Below, piece after piece: positions 16,145 through 23,635 of a DNA stretch of 64,000 nt. The DNA comes from Streptomyces sp. A1136. GTDB taxonomy: Bacteria > Actinomycetota > Actinomycetes > Streptomycetales > Streptomycetaceae. The stretch spans positions 101,298-165,297 of the forward strand of contig NZ_SSBJ01000018.1 in NCBI RefSeq assembly GCF_004795055.1, read 5' to 3'. The notes under the pieces were generated by a model. It did no database searches and had not been told where the DNA came from. It saw nothing but the letters and a program-made list of their open reading frames with translations. How positions within the stretch are numbered: position 1 is the first letter of the stretch; every line of letters starts with the position of its first letter. Position numbers and translations under genes: made by a program.

Positions 16145-16220
16145 GGCGTCGCGGTTCCGGGCAGCAAGCTCATAGCCCGCCTTGGGACCCTCAACCGCCC
16201 CGGATCTTCGGTAGAGGCGC

Positions 16221-16267
16221 CCCGGGGGCGGCGGCCAGGTCGCCAAACTCGGCCCGCCGTCCCCGGG
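16221..16267 (+). promoter_or_regulatory. Leader hairpin, possible attenuator of the HTH gene
   Basis: 14-bp stem CCCGGGGGCGGCGG/CCGCCGTCCCCGGG with one G-U pair. A closely related leader (hairpin, then CCCAAC-CGCTC, GGAGCAGG and CATCGTCCCTCA) precedes the paralogous gene at 24426, so the whole leader is duplicated. Confidence 0.5.
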
Positions 16268-16335
16268 TCTCCCAACTCGCTCCAACTGGAGCAGGAGGGC
16301 CGGAACCATCGTCCCTCACGACCGCAGGAGTCCAA

Positions 16336-16563
16336 ATGACCCCCCGCCCCGACACCGACCCCAGCACCGCAGAAGACATCAAGGCCGCCGTCCAGATCGC
16401 CCAGACCGCACGCGACCACGCCGTACTCGCCGCCGAGAAGGAGTTCTGGCAGCGGATGGGCGAGCTCAGCAAGAGCTACCACGGCGCCCAGCAGGACGTC
16501 GCCAACGCCATGGGCCGCAAGCGCGACTACGTCTACAAGAACGTGCGGAAGTACACCGCCTGA
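16336..16563 (+). CDS. Small HTH-like protein (75 aa), paralogue of 24426
   Basis: The N-terminal half is a charged helix (IQIAQTARDHAV-like text) and the C-terminus has a helix-turn-helix-like segment GAQQDVANAMGRKRDYVYKN ending VRKYTA. The product at 24426 has the same plan (QKAVADHLDFSREHVRNQ, then NRYTADQ). Both genes share a duplicated leader and a downstream hairpin. Likely a small DNA-binding regulator; target unknown. Confidence 0.65.
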   Translation: MTPRPDTDPSTAEDIKAAVQIAQTARDHAVLAAEKEFWQRMGELSKSYHGAQQDVANAMGRKRDYVYKNVRKYTA

Positions 16564-16570
16564 TCCACCG

Positions 16571-16622
16571 CCTCCGGGGCCGGCCGCCAGGTCGCCACCA
16601 CTCAGCCGGCCGCCCCCGGAGC
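16571..16622. terminator. Hairpin terminator
   Basis: CTCCGGGG-CCGGC pairs with GCCGGCCGCCCCCGGAG across a ~20-base loop right after the small HTH gene. Confidence 0.6.
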
Positions 16623-16639
16623 TCCTAACCCACCGTCCC

Positions 16640-17063
16640 GCAGCAGGCAGGAAGGCTTCGCCAAGCCCGCATCCGCAGCATCCGCCGCCTTCGGCACCCA
16701 GGCTCCCGACGAGAGCACGCGCCTCCTGGCCGACGAGGTCGAAGCCTGGCTCAAGAGGATCACCCCGGGCCCCCGCGCCCGAGGCCGCACCGCCCGTGCC
16801 CGCGGCCTGGTTCGACGTCCCTGCCCTGGTGGCCGCCGGCCTCGCCGAGGTCGAGCGCAGCGAACGGGCCACCGCCGTCGCCCAGGCCGCCGCTCGCCCC
16901 TCTCTGTTCGACCGGATCACCCGCCGCCACCAGCCGCGACCCGCAGGCCCTGAGCCGCCAGTTCGACATCGCCGTGCACAACAACATCGCGGTCCCGACC
17001 GTCGGCGCAGTCCTCGACCTCCTGCAGCGAGCCGCCGACCTCGCCGAGCGCGCCGGGGACTGA
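16640..17063 (+). pseudogene. Frameshifted remnant of a helical protein
   Basis: Protein-like text runs through three frames: TRLLADEVEAWLKRITPG, then VPAAWFDVPALVAAGLAEVE to PSLFDRITRRHQ, then LSRQFDIAVHNNIAVPTVGA to LAERAGD and TGA at 17061. Breaks fall near 16775 and 16937, and no credible start is present. Each piece has the codon pattern of a real gene, so this is a decayed gene or carries two indel errors. Function not recognised. Confidence 0.55.
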
Positions 17064-17098
17064 CGGCGGTGGCAGAGGAAGCCCGCCCTCTAGACGTA

Positions 17099-17160
17099 GT
17101 GATGTATATTAGTTATAGTTTTCTTGTCGGGGGGCGGATCCATCTCCGAATCTCCCGGGC
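17099..17160 (+). promoter_or_regulatory. GTGATG-N7-TATAGT promoter, leader family copy 1 (variant hairpin)
   Basis: GTGATGTA at 17099 is followed at the fixed distance of 15 bases by TATAGT (17114-17119) and TTTTCTTGTC. The leader hairpin here lacks the GTGGCA loop and instead has CGGA-TCCATC-TCCG. It is 24 kb from the main group, so this element family is not confined to the 41-63 kb region. Confidence 0.65.
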
Positions 17161-17202
17161 CATCCATTCCTCCACCTCTCAACGACCCATAGGGGAACCG
17201 CC

Positions 17203-17412
17203 GTGGACAGCCAGCACCACTTCCGCGAGGCCGAGAACGCCCTCCAGACGGCCCGCGACCTGCTCGCTCGCCAGCCCGGGCAGTCGGCCGATGCCGCCCT
17301 GTGGGTACAGATGGCCGCCGTCCACGCGCAGCAGGCGGCCGTGGCCCAGGGCACCGAACGGACCAACCCCACCTGGGACAACAACTGGCAGGGTCCGGTC
17401 CTCCCCGACTGA
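17203..17412 (+). CDS. Hypothetical protein (69 aa)
   Basis: GTG start preceded by AGGGGAACC and by the leader-family promoter at 17099. The product is an Ala/Gln-rich helix (AENALQTARDLLARQPG, then VWVQMAAVHAQQ-like text) with a polar tail ending NNWQGPVLPD. First gene of a run of small genes to 20624. No family recognised. Confidence 0.6.
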   Translation: MDSQHHFREAENALQTARDLLARQPGQSADAALWVQMAAVHAQQAAVAQGTERTNPTWDNNWQGPVLPD

Positions 17413-17516
17413 ACACCCGGCGCAGAGGGACGGCCCGCCGAGTCCGGCCCGGCACCGTCCCTCCGTCCCCGGCCCCTTCATCCGACCTGCCCGAATCAAA
17501 TTGGAAGGCGCCCCGC

Positions 17517-18044
17517 ATGCGCATCTCCACCGTCCGCTTCCTCTTCGGAGGCGGCCGCATCAGCAAGTACGCCAAGGCCATCGCCCCCGACGCAGAGAAA
17601 CTCGTCCGCGACAAGTTCGGCTCCCTGCCGGCCGTCCACCTGGTCCTCAACGGCGACACCAGCCAGATGGACCACCTGGTGAACACCGCGGAGGCCCAGC
17701 TTCTGTCCGGCATCAACCCCTCGCAGGTCAACGCCGTCAGCCGCTCCGACCGCCACTCCCGCCGGGCCTACGGCCAGACCTCCATCGACCGCAGCGGAGT
17801 GCTGATCGTCCTCCAGGTCCCCAACATGCGGCACGAGCGCGACGTCGCCGAGACCCTCGTGCACGAGCTCGTCCACGCCCACCAGCTCGGCGACCGCTCC
17901 GCCCGCGAGCTCCACCTCAAGTACCTCCGGCACGTCTGGGGCCAGCAGGCCATGAAGCCCAACACCCTCAGCGCCTACGAGTTGCTGATCGAGCAGCGCG
18001 AGGTCGAGGCCTACGGCGCCGAGGACCTGGCCGCCCAGCTCTGA
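17517..18044 (+). CDS. Zincin-like metallopeptidase
   Basis: 175 residues, ATG with TTGGAAGG upstream. The active-site helix ETLVHELVHAHQLGD near residues 115-130 is a classic HExxH zinc site; a downstream Glu-rich helix (LIEQREVEAYGAED) supplies candidate third ligands. No signal peptide, so it should act in the cytoplasm, perhaps cleaving a regulator in the way ImmA-type proteins do. Nothing places it in a named peptidase family. Confidence 0.75.
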   Translation: MRISTVRFLFGGGRISKYAKAIAPDAEKLVRDKFGSLPAVHLVLNGDTSQMDHLVNTAEAQLLSGINPSQVNAVSRSDRHSRRAYGQTSIDRSGVLIVLQVPNMRHERDVAETLVHELVHAHQLGDRSARELHLKYLRHVWGQQAMKPNTLSAYELLIEQREVEAYGAEDLAAQL

Positions 18045-18063
18045 ACCCGACAGGAGAACCCTC

Positions 18064-18678
18064 ATGCCGATCCGACTCCCCTGGACGAACCGCGCGGACC
18101 GCCGCCGCTGGCGCGCCGCCACCACCTTCTCCGAACTCGCCGAGCTGACCGCCTGCTGGCTCGAAGGTGACATCCGCACCCACCCCGGCGTCAAGCCGAA
18201 CTATGGCCCCGACGACGAGGCACAACCCCTCATCCCGCTGATGGCCACCGCGAACCGGGCCGGATTCCTCACCGACTCCTTCCAGCCCGGACACGACGCC
18301 GCCGACTACAACGGCAACCTGTGGGAGCAGCGCGCGGCGGTCACCGGCTTCGTCGCCGACCCCGAGCTCCTTACCCGCCTCGCCGAATCCGCCGAGAGGG
18401 CCGGCCTCCTCCTGCTCGTCCAGTTCCCGGGCGACTACCAGCAGCGCGGCCTGGTCGTCACCCGCGTCAACGGCATGGACTACACCCGCTACGGCCGAAC
18501 CTGGGCCCCCTTCGAACTCCGCGGCGCCTGGCCCAGCAGCCTCATCAGCCAGGCCGCCTTCGAGGAGGTCGCCCGCGCCGCCCAGCTCACCATCGCGGCC
18601 CGCGCGTTCGAGCCCAGCACCAACCTCTGGGCCGTACTGGACGAGGCCCTGCGCCTGACGAGCACGGCCAGCAGCTGA
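18064..18678 (+). CDS. Hypothetical protein, DUF6919-like
   Basis: 204 residues, ATG after CAGGAGAACCCTC. The pattern TTFSELAELTACWLEGDI, then PLMATANRAGFLTDSFQPG and WEQRAAVTGFVAD matches what I recall of DUF6919 proteins of Streptomyces. Soluble, mixed alpha/beta. Follows the metallopeptidase by 19 bases and is probably co-transcribed; a hairpin terminator follows. Molecular function is unknown for the family. Confidence 0.65.
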   Translation: MPIRLPWTNRADRRRWRAATTFSELAELTACWLEGDIRTHPGVKPNYGPDDEAQPLIPLMATANRAGFLTDSFQPGHDAADYNGNLWEQRAAVTGFVADPELLTRLAESAERAGLLLLVQFPGDYQQRGLVVTRVNGMDYTRYGRTWAPFELRGAWPSSLISQAAFEEVARAAQLTIAARAFEPSTNLWAVLDEALRLTSTASS

Positions 18679-18687
18679 CAGCCCCCC

Positions 18688-18725
18688 GCGGTGCCCGGCC
18701 CGGTCAGGTCCGGCCCGGGCACCGC
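18688..18725. terminator. Hairpin terminator
   Basis: Arms GCGGTGCCCGG (18688-18698) and CCGGGCACCGC (18715-18725), extended inward by GC pairs. Confidence 0.65.
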
Positions 18726-18767
18726 CGAGGACCGGACAGCCCGGCCCACCACGACACGGAGAACCTG

Positions 18768-19235
18768 ATGACCTCCACCACCATCCCGCACCCCGACCCC
18801 ACCACCGTGATCGCCGACATCCGGCGCCGGGCCGCCGCCGGCACGCTGCCGCTCACCGTCCAGATCCTCCAGCTGCTCGGCGCCTCCATGGAGATCGAGG
18901 CCCGCCTGGCCGCCGCCGAGGCCGTCTTCCCCGGCATCACCCGCATCACCGACGAGAGGCCGGCCACTCTCGCCGTCTACACCGTCACGCGCCACGGCTC
19001 CTCCCTCGGCACCTACGCCACCCGGGAGGCGGCCCGCGCCAAGGGCGAAGCCTGCCTGAAGCGTTGCCCCCTCCCGGAGGGCGTCACCACCTCTTGGGCG
19101 CCGGACAACGGCGACGAGCACGCCCCCGAAGACCTGATGACGTTCGGCCCCGGCCCGGACGACGAGTCCCTCACCAGCATCCGGATCACCGTGCAGCCCG
19201 TCCTCGTCGACTACGACCCGGCAGTGGAGGGCTGA
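18768..19235 (+). CDS. Hypothetical protein (155 aa)
   Basis: ATG after CACGGAGAACCTG. An N-terminal helical half (VIADIRRRAAAGTLPLTVQI, GASMEIEARLAAAEAVF) is followed by beta sequence (TLAVYTVTRHGSSLGTYATR) and an acidic tail; the central part looks like a small sensor fold. Not recognised. Only two bases separate its stop from the next ATG. Confidence 0.6.
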   Translation: MTSTTIPHPDPTTVIADIRRRAAAGTLPLTVQILQLLGASMEIEARLAAAEAVFPGITRITDERPATLAVYTVTRHGSSLGTYATREAARAKGEACLKRCPLPEGVTTSWAPDNGDEHAPEDLMTFGPGPDDESLTSIRITVQPVLVDYDPAVEG

Positions 19236-19237
19236 CG

Positions 19238-19504
19238 ATGGAACAGGTCATGTGGGAGGTCGACGTCCCGATAGAGCGCGTCGGCACCAGCGAGCGCGGC
19301 GTGCACGTCTTCACCGGCCTCGCCGAGAGCGGCCGCGAGGCCCGCCAGGCCGCGCAGCGCGCCTGGGAGACGGCCCTCCTCCACGCCCTGGCCGGCCGGG
19401 ACGTCCCCGCCGCCACCCACCGCACCGACTGGTCCGCCCGCGGACTGCGCCCCGGCTGGAACCTCCGCTGGGACCAGGCCGAACACAAGGGCATCGACCG
19501 ATAG
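19238..19504 (+). CDS. Hypothetical protein (88 aa)
   Basis: Starts MEQVMWEVDVPIERVGTSER, with a helical middle (EARQAAQRAWETALLHALAG) and a basic aromatic end (DWSARGLRPGWNLRWDQAEH). Tightly linked to the previous gene and followed by a hairpin. No family recognised. Confidence 0.55.
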   Translation: MEQVMWEVDVPIERVGTSERGVHVFTGLAESGREARQAAQRAWETALLHALAGRDVPAATHRTDWSARGLRPGWNLRWDQAEHKGIDR

Positions 19505-19509
19505 CTCCG

Positions 19510-19555
19510 CCCCGGGACGGCCGTCAAGGCCTCAGAAACCGTCGGCCGCCCCGGG
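19510..19555. terminator. Hairpin terminator
   Basis: CCCCGGGACGGCCG pairs with CGGCCGCCCCGGG with one mismatch; the same design recurs at 24672. Confidence 0.6.
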
Positions 19556-19591
19556 CCCCTCACCCGCCAAGACGAGAGAGAGACCACCATC

Positions 19592-19873
19592 ATGCACGCC
19601 GTCCGCCGCAAGCAGCACCACACCTCCACCACCCGCCCGCTGAGCACCGCCGGCCGGTTCCTGAAGTCCCTCGCCAAGGCCAACCCCCTGCTCGCCGACC
19701 GCGCCTTCGTGTGCAGCCGCTGCGCCGTCGCCTGGCAGGGCGACGAGGCCGACTGCTGGAGCTGCGGCCTCCCCGCCAGCTTCTCCTCCCACCACCACGG
19801 CTCCGCGCTCCACCACCTCCTCGCCCCCACCAAGATCGCGCGCACCCTCCTCCCGACAGGAGCGGCGTCATGA
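19592..19873 (+). CDS. Small zinc-ribbon protein (93 aa)
   Basis: ATG preceded by GAGAGAGACC. Residues ~38-62 carry CSRC and CWSCG (Cys-x2-Cys pairs 14 residues apart), a compact zinc ribbon, flanked by basic and His-rich segments (SHHHGSALHHL). Overlaps the next gene through ATGA. Could bind nucleic acid or protein; not assigned. Confidence 0.65.
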   Translation: MHAVRRKQHHTSTTRPLSTAGRFLKSLAKANPLLADRAFVCSRCAVAWQGDEADCWSCGLPASFSSHHHGSALHHLLAPTKIARTLLPTGAAS

Positions 19874-20352
19874 CCGGCCTCGCCTCCCTGACCTGGCTGA
19901 TCGGCACCCAGGCCCTCAGCGACCACATCCTGGCTCGCGTCAACGAACTCGTCGAAGCCGGCACCGAGTACGCCACGGCCTGCGCCAAGGTCACCGACGC
20001 CGCCGATGCCAGCGAGGCCTGGGCCATCGCCGCCACCCGCCAGACCTGGATCCGCCGGCACGACATCGACCCCGACGAGATGCCGGTCCGCAGCCTGTAC
20101 ATCCTGGAGCGCACCGCCACCCACGTCGTCGTCGCGTACATCGACCTCGACCAGGCCGCCGACGACACCGACGGCGGAGACCACTCCAACCTCCCGCCGG
20201 AGAAGGCGAACCAGAACGACCACTCCCAGGGCGTCGAATACCCCTTCGACCTCCTGGAGATGTCCTTCGAGCTCGCGGACTGGGCCCCCTTCGAACACCT
20301 GCTGCCCACCGCCACCATCCCGGCCGCCGGCATCACGGGGGTGGGAGAGTGA
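19870..20352 (+). CDS. Hypothetical protein (160 aa)
   Basis: Start overlaps the zinc-ribbon stop. Helical N-terminus (LSDHILARVNELVEAGTEYA) then beta sequence (SLYILERTATHVVVAYIDLD) and an acidic disordered loop before a final FDLLEMSFELADWAPFEHLL. Coupled by GTGA to the whiB-like gene downstream. No family recognised. Confidence 0.6.
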   Translation: MTGLASLTWLIGTQALSDHILARVNELVEAGTEYATACAKVTDAADASEAWAIAATRQTWIRRHDIDPDEMPVRSLYILERTATHVVVAYIDLDQAADDTDGGDHSNLPPEKANQNDHSQGVEYPFDLLEMSFELADWAPFEHLLPTATIPAAGITGVGE

Positions 20353-20624
20353 CCACCACCGACCTCGCCCCCTGGCCGCAGCTGACCGGCGACGAACCGT
20401 GCCGGGCACCCGGGGCCGACCCCGAGGACTGGACCGGGACCCCGAAGCAGCGCGTGAACGGCCAACTGGCCTGCCTCAGCAAGTGCCCCGAGGCCGTCCG
20501 CGAGCAGTGCCTGGCCTGGGCCCTGGACCACCCGACCCGCGCCGGATCCGCGATCTGGGCCGGCACCACCCTCAACGACCGCCGCCGCCTGCGCAGGGAG
20601 CGCCGCGACGCCGCCACGGCCTGA
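20349..20624 (+). CDS. Second WhiB-like protein (91 aa)
   Basis: GTG overlaps the preceding stop. The order of a Wbl protein is visible: a first Cys in DEPCRAPGADPEDW, then ACLSKCPEAVREQCLAWAL with Cys-x3-Cys-x5-Cys, then SAIWAGTTLNDRRRLRR, close to the conserved G-(I/V)-W-(G/A)-G turn and basic tail. Spacing of the Cys pair (x3 rather than x2) is slightly unusual. Small, single-domain, likely a 4Fe-4S regulator; plasmid target unknown. Confidence 0.75.
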   Translation: MTTTDLAPWPQLTGDEPCRAPGADPEDWTGTPKQRVNGQLACLSKCPEAVREQCLAWALDHPTRAGSAIWAGTTLNDRRRLRRERRDAATA

Positions 20625-20645
20625 CGGCCACCACCCCGCTCACCC

Positions 20646-20681
20646 GTCCGTCCAGTACGGCTCCCCCCGTACCGGACGGAC
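20646..20681. terminator. Hairpin terminator
   Basis: GTCCGTCC-GTACGG pairs with CCGTAC-GGACGGAC, each arm with one bulged base, before dnaN. Confidence 0.7.
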
Positions 20682-20759
20682 GGCCCTGACCTCACCCGCA
20701 CACCCGGGCGCCCCCCGGCCCCGGCCGGAAGGCGTCCGCACGCTCGGAAGGGAGCAACG

Positions 20760-21884
20760 ATGAAACTCCGTACGGACCTCGCCCCGCTCGCGGCCGCCGT
20801 CACCGACGCCGCCCGGGCCCTGCCCGCCCGGCCCCCCGTCCCCGTCCTCGCCGCGATCCGGCTGGAGGCCACTGCCAACGCCCTGGCCGTCGCCGCATTC
20901 GACTACGAGACCAGCGCCCAGGCGACCGTGGACGCCGAGGTCACCAACCCCGGCACCGTCCTGGTCTCCGGCCGGCTCCTCGCCGACATCACCCGCACGG
21001 TCAAGGGCACCCAACCGGTCGACATCGAACTCGACGGCGCCCGCCTGGTGCTCACCTCCGGCCCCACCCGCTACACCCTGCACACCCTCCCGCTGGAGGA
21101 GTACCCCACCCTGCCCCGGCCCGCGGCCGCCAGCGGCACCGCGGCCGGGCCCGAGCTCGCCGAGGCCGTCCACCAGGTCGCCGCCGCCGCCGGCCGCGAC
21201 GACGCCCTCCCGATCCTGACCGGCATCCAGGCCGAGATCACCGACGACACGATCACCTTCGCCGCCACCGACCGCTACCGCTTCGCGCTCCGCCCCATCC
21301 CCTGGACCCCCGCCGCGGCCACCGGCGCCACCACCCAGACCACCATCCCCGCCAAGTCCCTCGCCGAAGCCGCCAAGATCCTCGCCACCGACGACCAGGT
21401 CCACCTCACCCTCCCCTCCTCCCACGGCGTCCTCGGCCTGGCCGGCCGCACGCGCACCCTCACCCTGCGCGCCATGGACGGCCAGCTCCCCGACCACAAG
21501 GGTCTGTGGCCCACCGACTTCACCGCCACCGCCGACCTCGACGCCACCGAACTCGCCAACGCCGTCAAGCGCATGGCACTCGTCGCAGAACGCGGCCACC
21601 CCGTCAAGCTCCACCTCACCGCCGGAGCCCTGGCCCTGAGCGCCGGCACCGCAGACGACGCCTCCGCCCGCGACCAGGTCACCGCCACCACCGACCTGCT
21701 CACCGGCGCCCCCGTCACCATCGCCTTCAACCCCGGCTACCTCCTCGACGGCGTCACGGCGCTCAAGACGGACCGCATCCGCCTCCAGATCGTCAACCCG
21801 GTCAAGCCGGCTCTTCTCACCCCCACCAACCCGGACCCCAACGCGCTGCGCTACCTGATCATGCCGATTCGCCAGTCCGGCTGA
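20760..21884 (+). CDS. dnaN: DNA polymerase III beta subunit (sliding clamp)
   Basis: 374 residues, the normal length for a three-domain beta clamp, ATG with GGAAGGGAGCAACG upstream. Characteristic features include VPVLAAIRLEATANAL, YTLHTLPLEEYPTLP, the second-domain FAATDRYRFALR and the C-terminal LRYLIMPIR that closes the protein-binding pocket. It encircles DNA and tethers polymerases. A plasmid copy would be additional to the chromosomal clamp, perhaps recruiting the plasmid's own helicase or Y-family polymerase. It stands alone between two hairpins, with no dnaA or recF beside it. Confidence 0.92.
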   Translation: MKLRTDLAPLAAAVTDAARALPARPPVPVLAAIRLEATANALAVAAFDYETSAQATVDAEVTNPGTVLVSGRLLADITRTVKGTQPVDIELDGARLVLTSGPTRYTLHTLPLEEYPTLPRPAAASGTAAGPELAEAVHQVAAAAGRDDALPILTGIQAEITDDTITFAATDRYRFALRPIPWTPAAATGATTQTTIPAKSLAEAAKILATDDQVHLTLPSSHGVLGLAGRTRTLTLRAMDGQLPDHKGLWPTDFTATADLDATELANAVKRMALVAERGHPVKLHLTAGALALSAGTADDASARDQVTATTDLLTGAPVTIAFNPGYLLDGVTALKTDRIRLQIVNPVKPALLTPTNPDPNALRYLIMPIRQSG

Positions 21885-21892
21885 TCCGCCCT

Positions 21893-21925
21893 CCGGGGCG
21901 GCCACCACGAGGGTGGCCGCCCCGG
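21893..21925. terminator. Hairpin terminator
   Basis: Perfect 14-bp stem CCGGGGCGGCCACC/GGTGGCCGCCCCGG with a 5-base loop, 9 bases after dnaN. Confidence 0.8.
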
Positions 21926-21994
21926 CCCGCGGCACCGACACCCCGCCACGTGCATACACACCACCCGTTATTCCGAGCACACGAGGAGCAGCAG

Positions 21995-22189
21995 ATGTTC
22001 AAGGCCGGCGCCGAGGTGGAGATCATCACCTGTGCGGACAACCCCAGGGCCGCGGGCAAGAAGGGGAGGATCGTCGACGAGGTCCCACCCGGCGAGCTCA
22101 CGGGCGGACGCTGGACGGTGAACAAGATCGGCATCTTCACCGCTCCGGTCCTGTGCCACGCGCACGAGCTGCGCGCGACCGGCCGATGA
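21995..22189 (+). CDS. Small KOW/SH3-like protein (64 aa)
   Basis: ATG after CGAGGAGCAGCAG. All-beta text with the KOW-like phrase AAGKKGRIVDEVPPGELTGG and end-piece WTVNKIGIFTAPVLCHAHEL. Overlaps the next gene (ATGA). Similar small barrels occur as accessory proteins on mobile elements; no specific role can be read. Confidence 0.6.
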   Translation: MFKAGAEVEIITCADNPRAAGKKGRIVDEVPPGELTGGRWTVNKIGIFTAPVLCHAHELRATGR

Positions 22190-22695
22190 CGATGGTGGAC
22201 GCCGGTCAGCAGTGGATGCACACGCTGCTGCTGAACCTGCGCTGGGTCGGAAGCGTCGTTGCTTGCATCGTCTTCACCTACAAGGCGCCCCACTTCACGG
22301 CGATTCTCACCGACCTCCTCCGCCCCCGACCGATCCGCCCGGCCCGGGATTCCAGACCCAGCGCCGTGCGCTGGCAGGCGATCCAACGGGACCACGACCG
22401 CATCAAGGACGAGTACGGGCAGCTCTGCATCGACCCCTTCCGCAGCGCCGAGCTCGCCGTTCTCGACAACCTCGCGGTCCCCGAGGCCGTTGCCCTCATC
22501 CAGGCGCTCGCCGAGGCCAACGACGCCGCTGAGACCACCGACTCCCCGACGTACGAACAGGCCGTGCTGCGCCTGGCCAAGGCCTGGCGTCACGCCCAGG
22601 CGCTTACCGACAGCACCGGCACGTCCCCCGGTGCCGAGCTCGCTTGGCACCGGCCACACCCGCCCATCCCGAGAGAACGAAGGACCTGTCGATGA
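22186..22695 (+). CDS. Membrane-anchored hypothetical protein (169 aa)
   Basis: ATGA overlap with the previous gene. One N-terminal transmembrane helix (residues ~12-32, LLLNLRWVGSVVACIVFTY), then a cytoplasmic helical domain (AIQRDHDRIKDEYGQLCIDP, AVALIQALAEANDAAE). Coupled downstream to the deoxyribosyltransferase-like gene. No family recognised. Confidence 0.6.
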   Translation: MTMVDAGQQWMHTLLLNLRWVGSVVACIVFTYKAPHFTAILTDLLRPRPIRPARDSRPSAVRWQAIQRDHDRIKDEYGQLCIDPFRSAELAVLDNLAVPEAVALIQALAEANDAAETTDSPTYEQAVLRLAKAWRHAQALTDSTGTSPGAELAWHRPHPPIPRERRTCR

Positions 22696-23486
22696 CCGAG
22701 CACCACAACCGCGACCTCCAGGCCGCCGCCCTCATCGCGGCCGCCGCCCCCTCCACCACCGAACAGCTGCTCAACCCGTCCGACACCTCCACCGGCCGCC
22801 CCAAGGTCGTCACCCTCTGCGGCTCCACCCGCTTCTGGCGCGAGCTCGCCGAGGCCAACTTCCGCGAGACGATCGCCGGCCACGCCGTCCTGGCCCCTGG
22901 CTGCGACATGAAGAAGGCCCATCCGCTGTGGGAGGAGCCCGCGGCCGCTGAAGAGCTCAAGACCGCGCTCGACGCGCTGCACCGCTGGAAGATCCGGGCC
23001 TGCGACGAAGTCCTGGTCGTCAACGTCGGTGGCTACATCGGCGATTCCACCCGCGCCGAGGTGACCTACGCGCACCTGATCGGCCGCCCTGTCCGCTACA
23101 CCGAGCCGGTCGGCCACGCCGTCATCCTCGACCGGCCCGGCCTGGACCCGGTACGGATCGGCCCGTACGAACACGAGAGCCGCGCCGAGGAGATCGCTGC
23201 GGGCCTGCGCAGGCAGCTGCACCACACCTCGCACGTGGAGGGCACCGTCATCACCGTCGGCACCTTCCGCCCCGACCTCGACCACCTCGACCCGCAGGTC
23301 CCGAGGGACCCGTACGCGCTGGCCGACGCCATGGACAACGACCCCGCCGGCGACGGCACCGGCCGCAACTTCCCCGACCTCTACGCCCGCCTGTGCGCCC
23401 AGGAGCCGCCCGAGTACGCGAGCGACCTCTGGAGGAGGGCCTGCTCGGCGTACGACCACCTGCACGCCGACCCCACCGACGCGTAG
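22692..23486 (+). CDS. Nucleoside 2-deoxyribosyltransferase-like protein
   Basis: 264 residues; ATG overlaps the previous stop. The core KVVTLCGSTRFWRELAEANF, then DALHRWKIRACDEVLVVNVG and GYIGDSTRAEVTYAHLIGRP is the Rossmann-like fold of the nucleoside deoxyribosyltransferase/DUF4406 superfamily, with an Asp and Glu (DEVLVVN, STRAEV) where the family binds or cleaves N-glycosidic bonds. A C-terminal ~100-residue extension is extra. Related folds process nucleotides or NAD-derived signals; the substrate here is unknown. A second member is at 28401. Confidence 0.75.
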   Translation: MTEHHNRDLQAAALIAAAAPSTTEQLLNPSDTSTGRPKVVTLCGSTRFWRELAEANFRETIAGHAVLAPGCDMKKAHPLWEEPAAAEELKTALDALHRWKIRACDEVLVVNVGGYIGDSTRAEVTYAHLIGRPVRYTEPVGHAVILDRPGLDPVRIGPYEHESRAEEIAAGLRRQLHHTSHVEGTVITVGTFRPDLDHLDPQVPRDPYALADAMDNDPAGDGTGRNFPDLYARLCAQEPPEYASDLWRRACSAYDHLHADPTDA

Positions 23487-23532
23487 GCCCTCGCGCCGCC
23501 TGCCCTCCTGTCGGGCAGGCGGCGCCCACATG

Positions 23533-23589
23533 CGGCAACTTTCAGTTGGCCAAGTATGGGTTGACATGCCAACTCGGACTTGGCATTCT
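23533..23589 (+). promoter_or_regulatory. Operator-promoter copy A: TTGACA-N17-CATTCT with GCCAACT palindromes
   Basis: TTGACA at 23561-23566 and CATTCT at 23584-23589 are 17 bases apart. The spacer is the palindrome GCCAACT-CGG-ACTTGGC (23568-23584), and a second, GGCAACT-TTC-AGTTGGCC (23533-23550), lies upstream of the -35. An almost identical promoter is at 26953-26998. An operator filling the spacer implies tight repression of the PycTM-type gene downstream. Confidence 0.75.
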
Positions 23590-23635
23590 TGGGGTGTGGG
23601 CAAGGGCCCGCACCGACGAGCGGAGGCATCGAACC

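Noticed and set aside
17064..17080. GGCGGTGGCAG just before leader copy 1 as another hairpin copy
   Set aside because: No pairing stem flanks it; it is a chance match to the loop sequence.
16796..18148. A 450-codon plus-strand frame
   Set aside because: It joins part of the frameshifted remnant with the wrong frame of the metallopeptidase gene; codon pattern fits the other frames.
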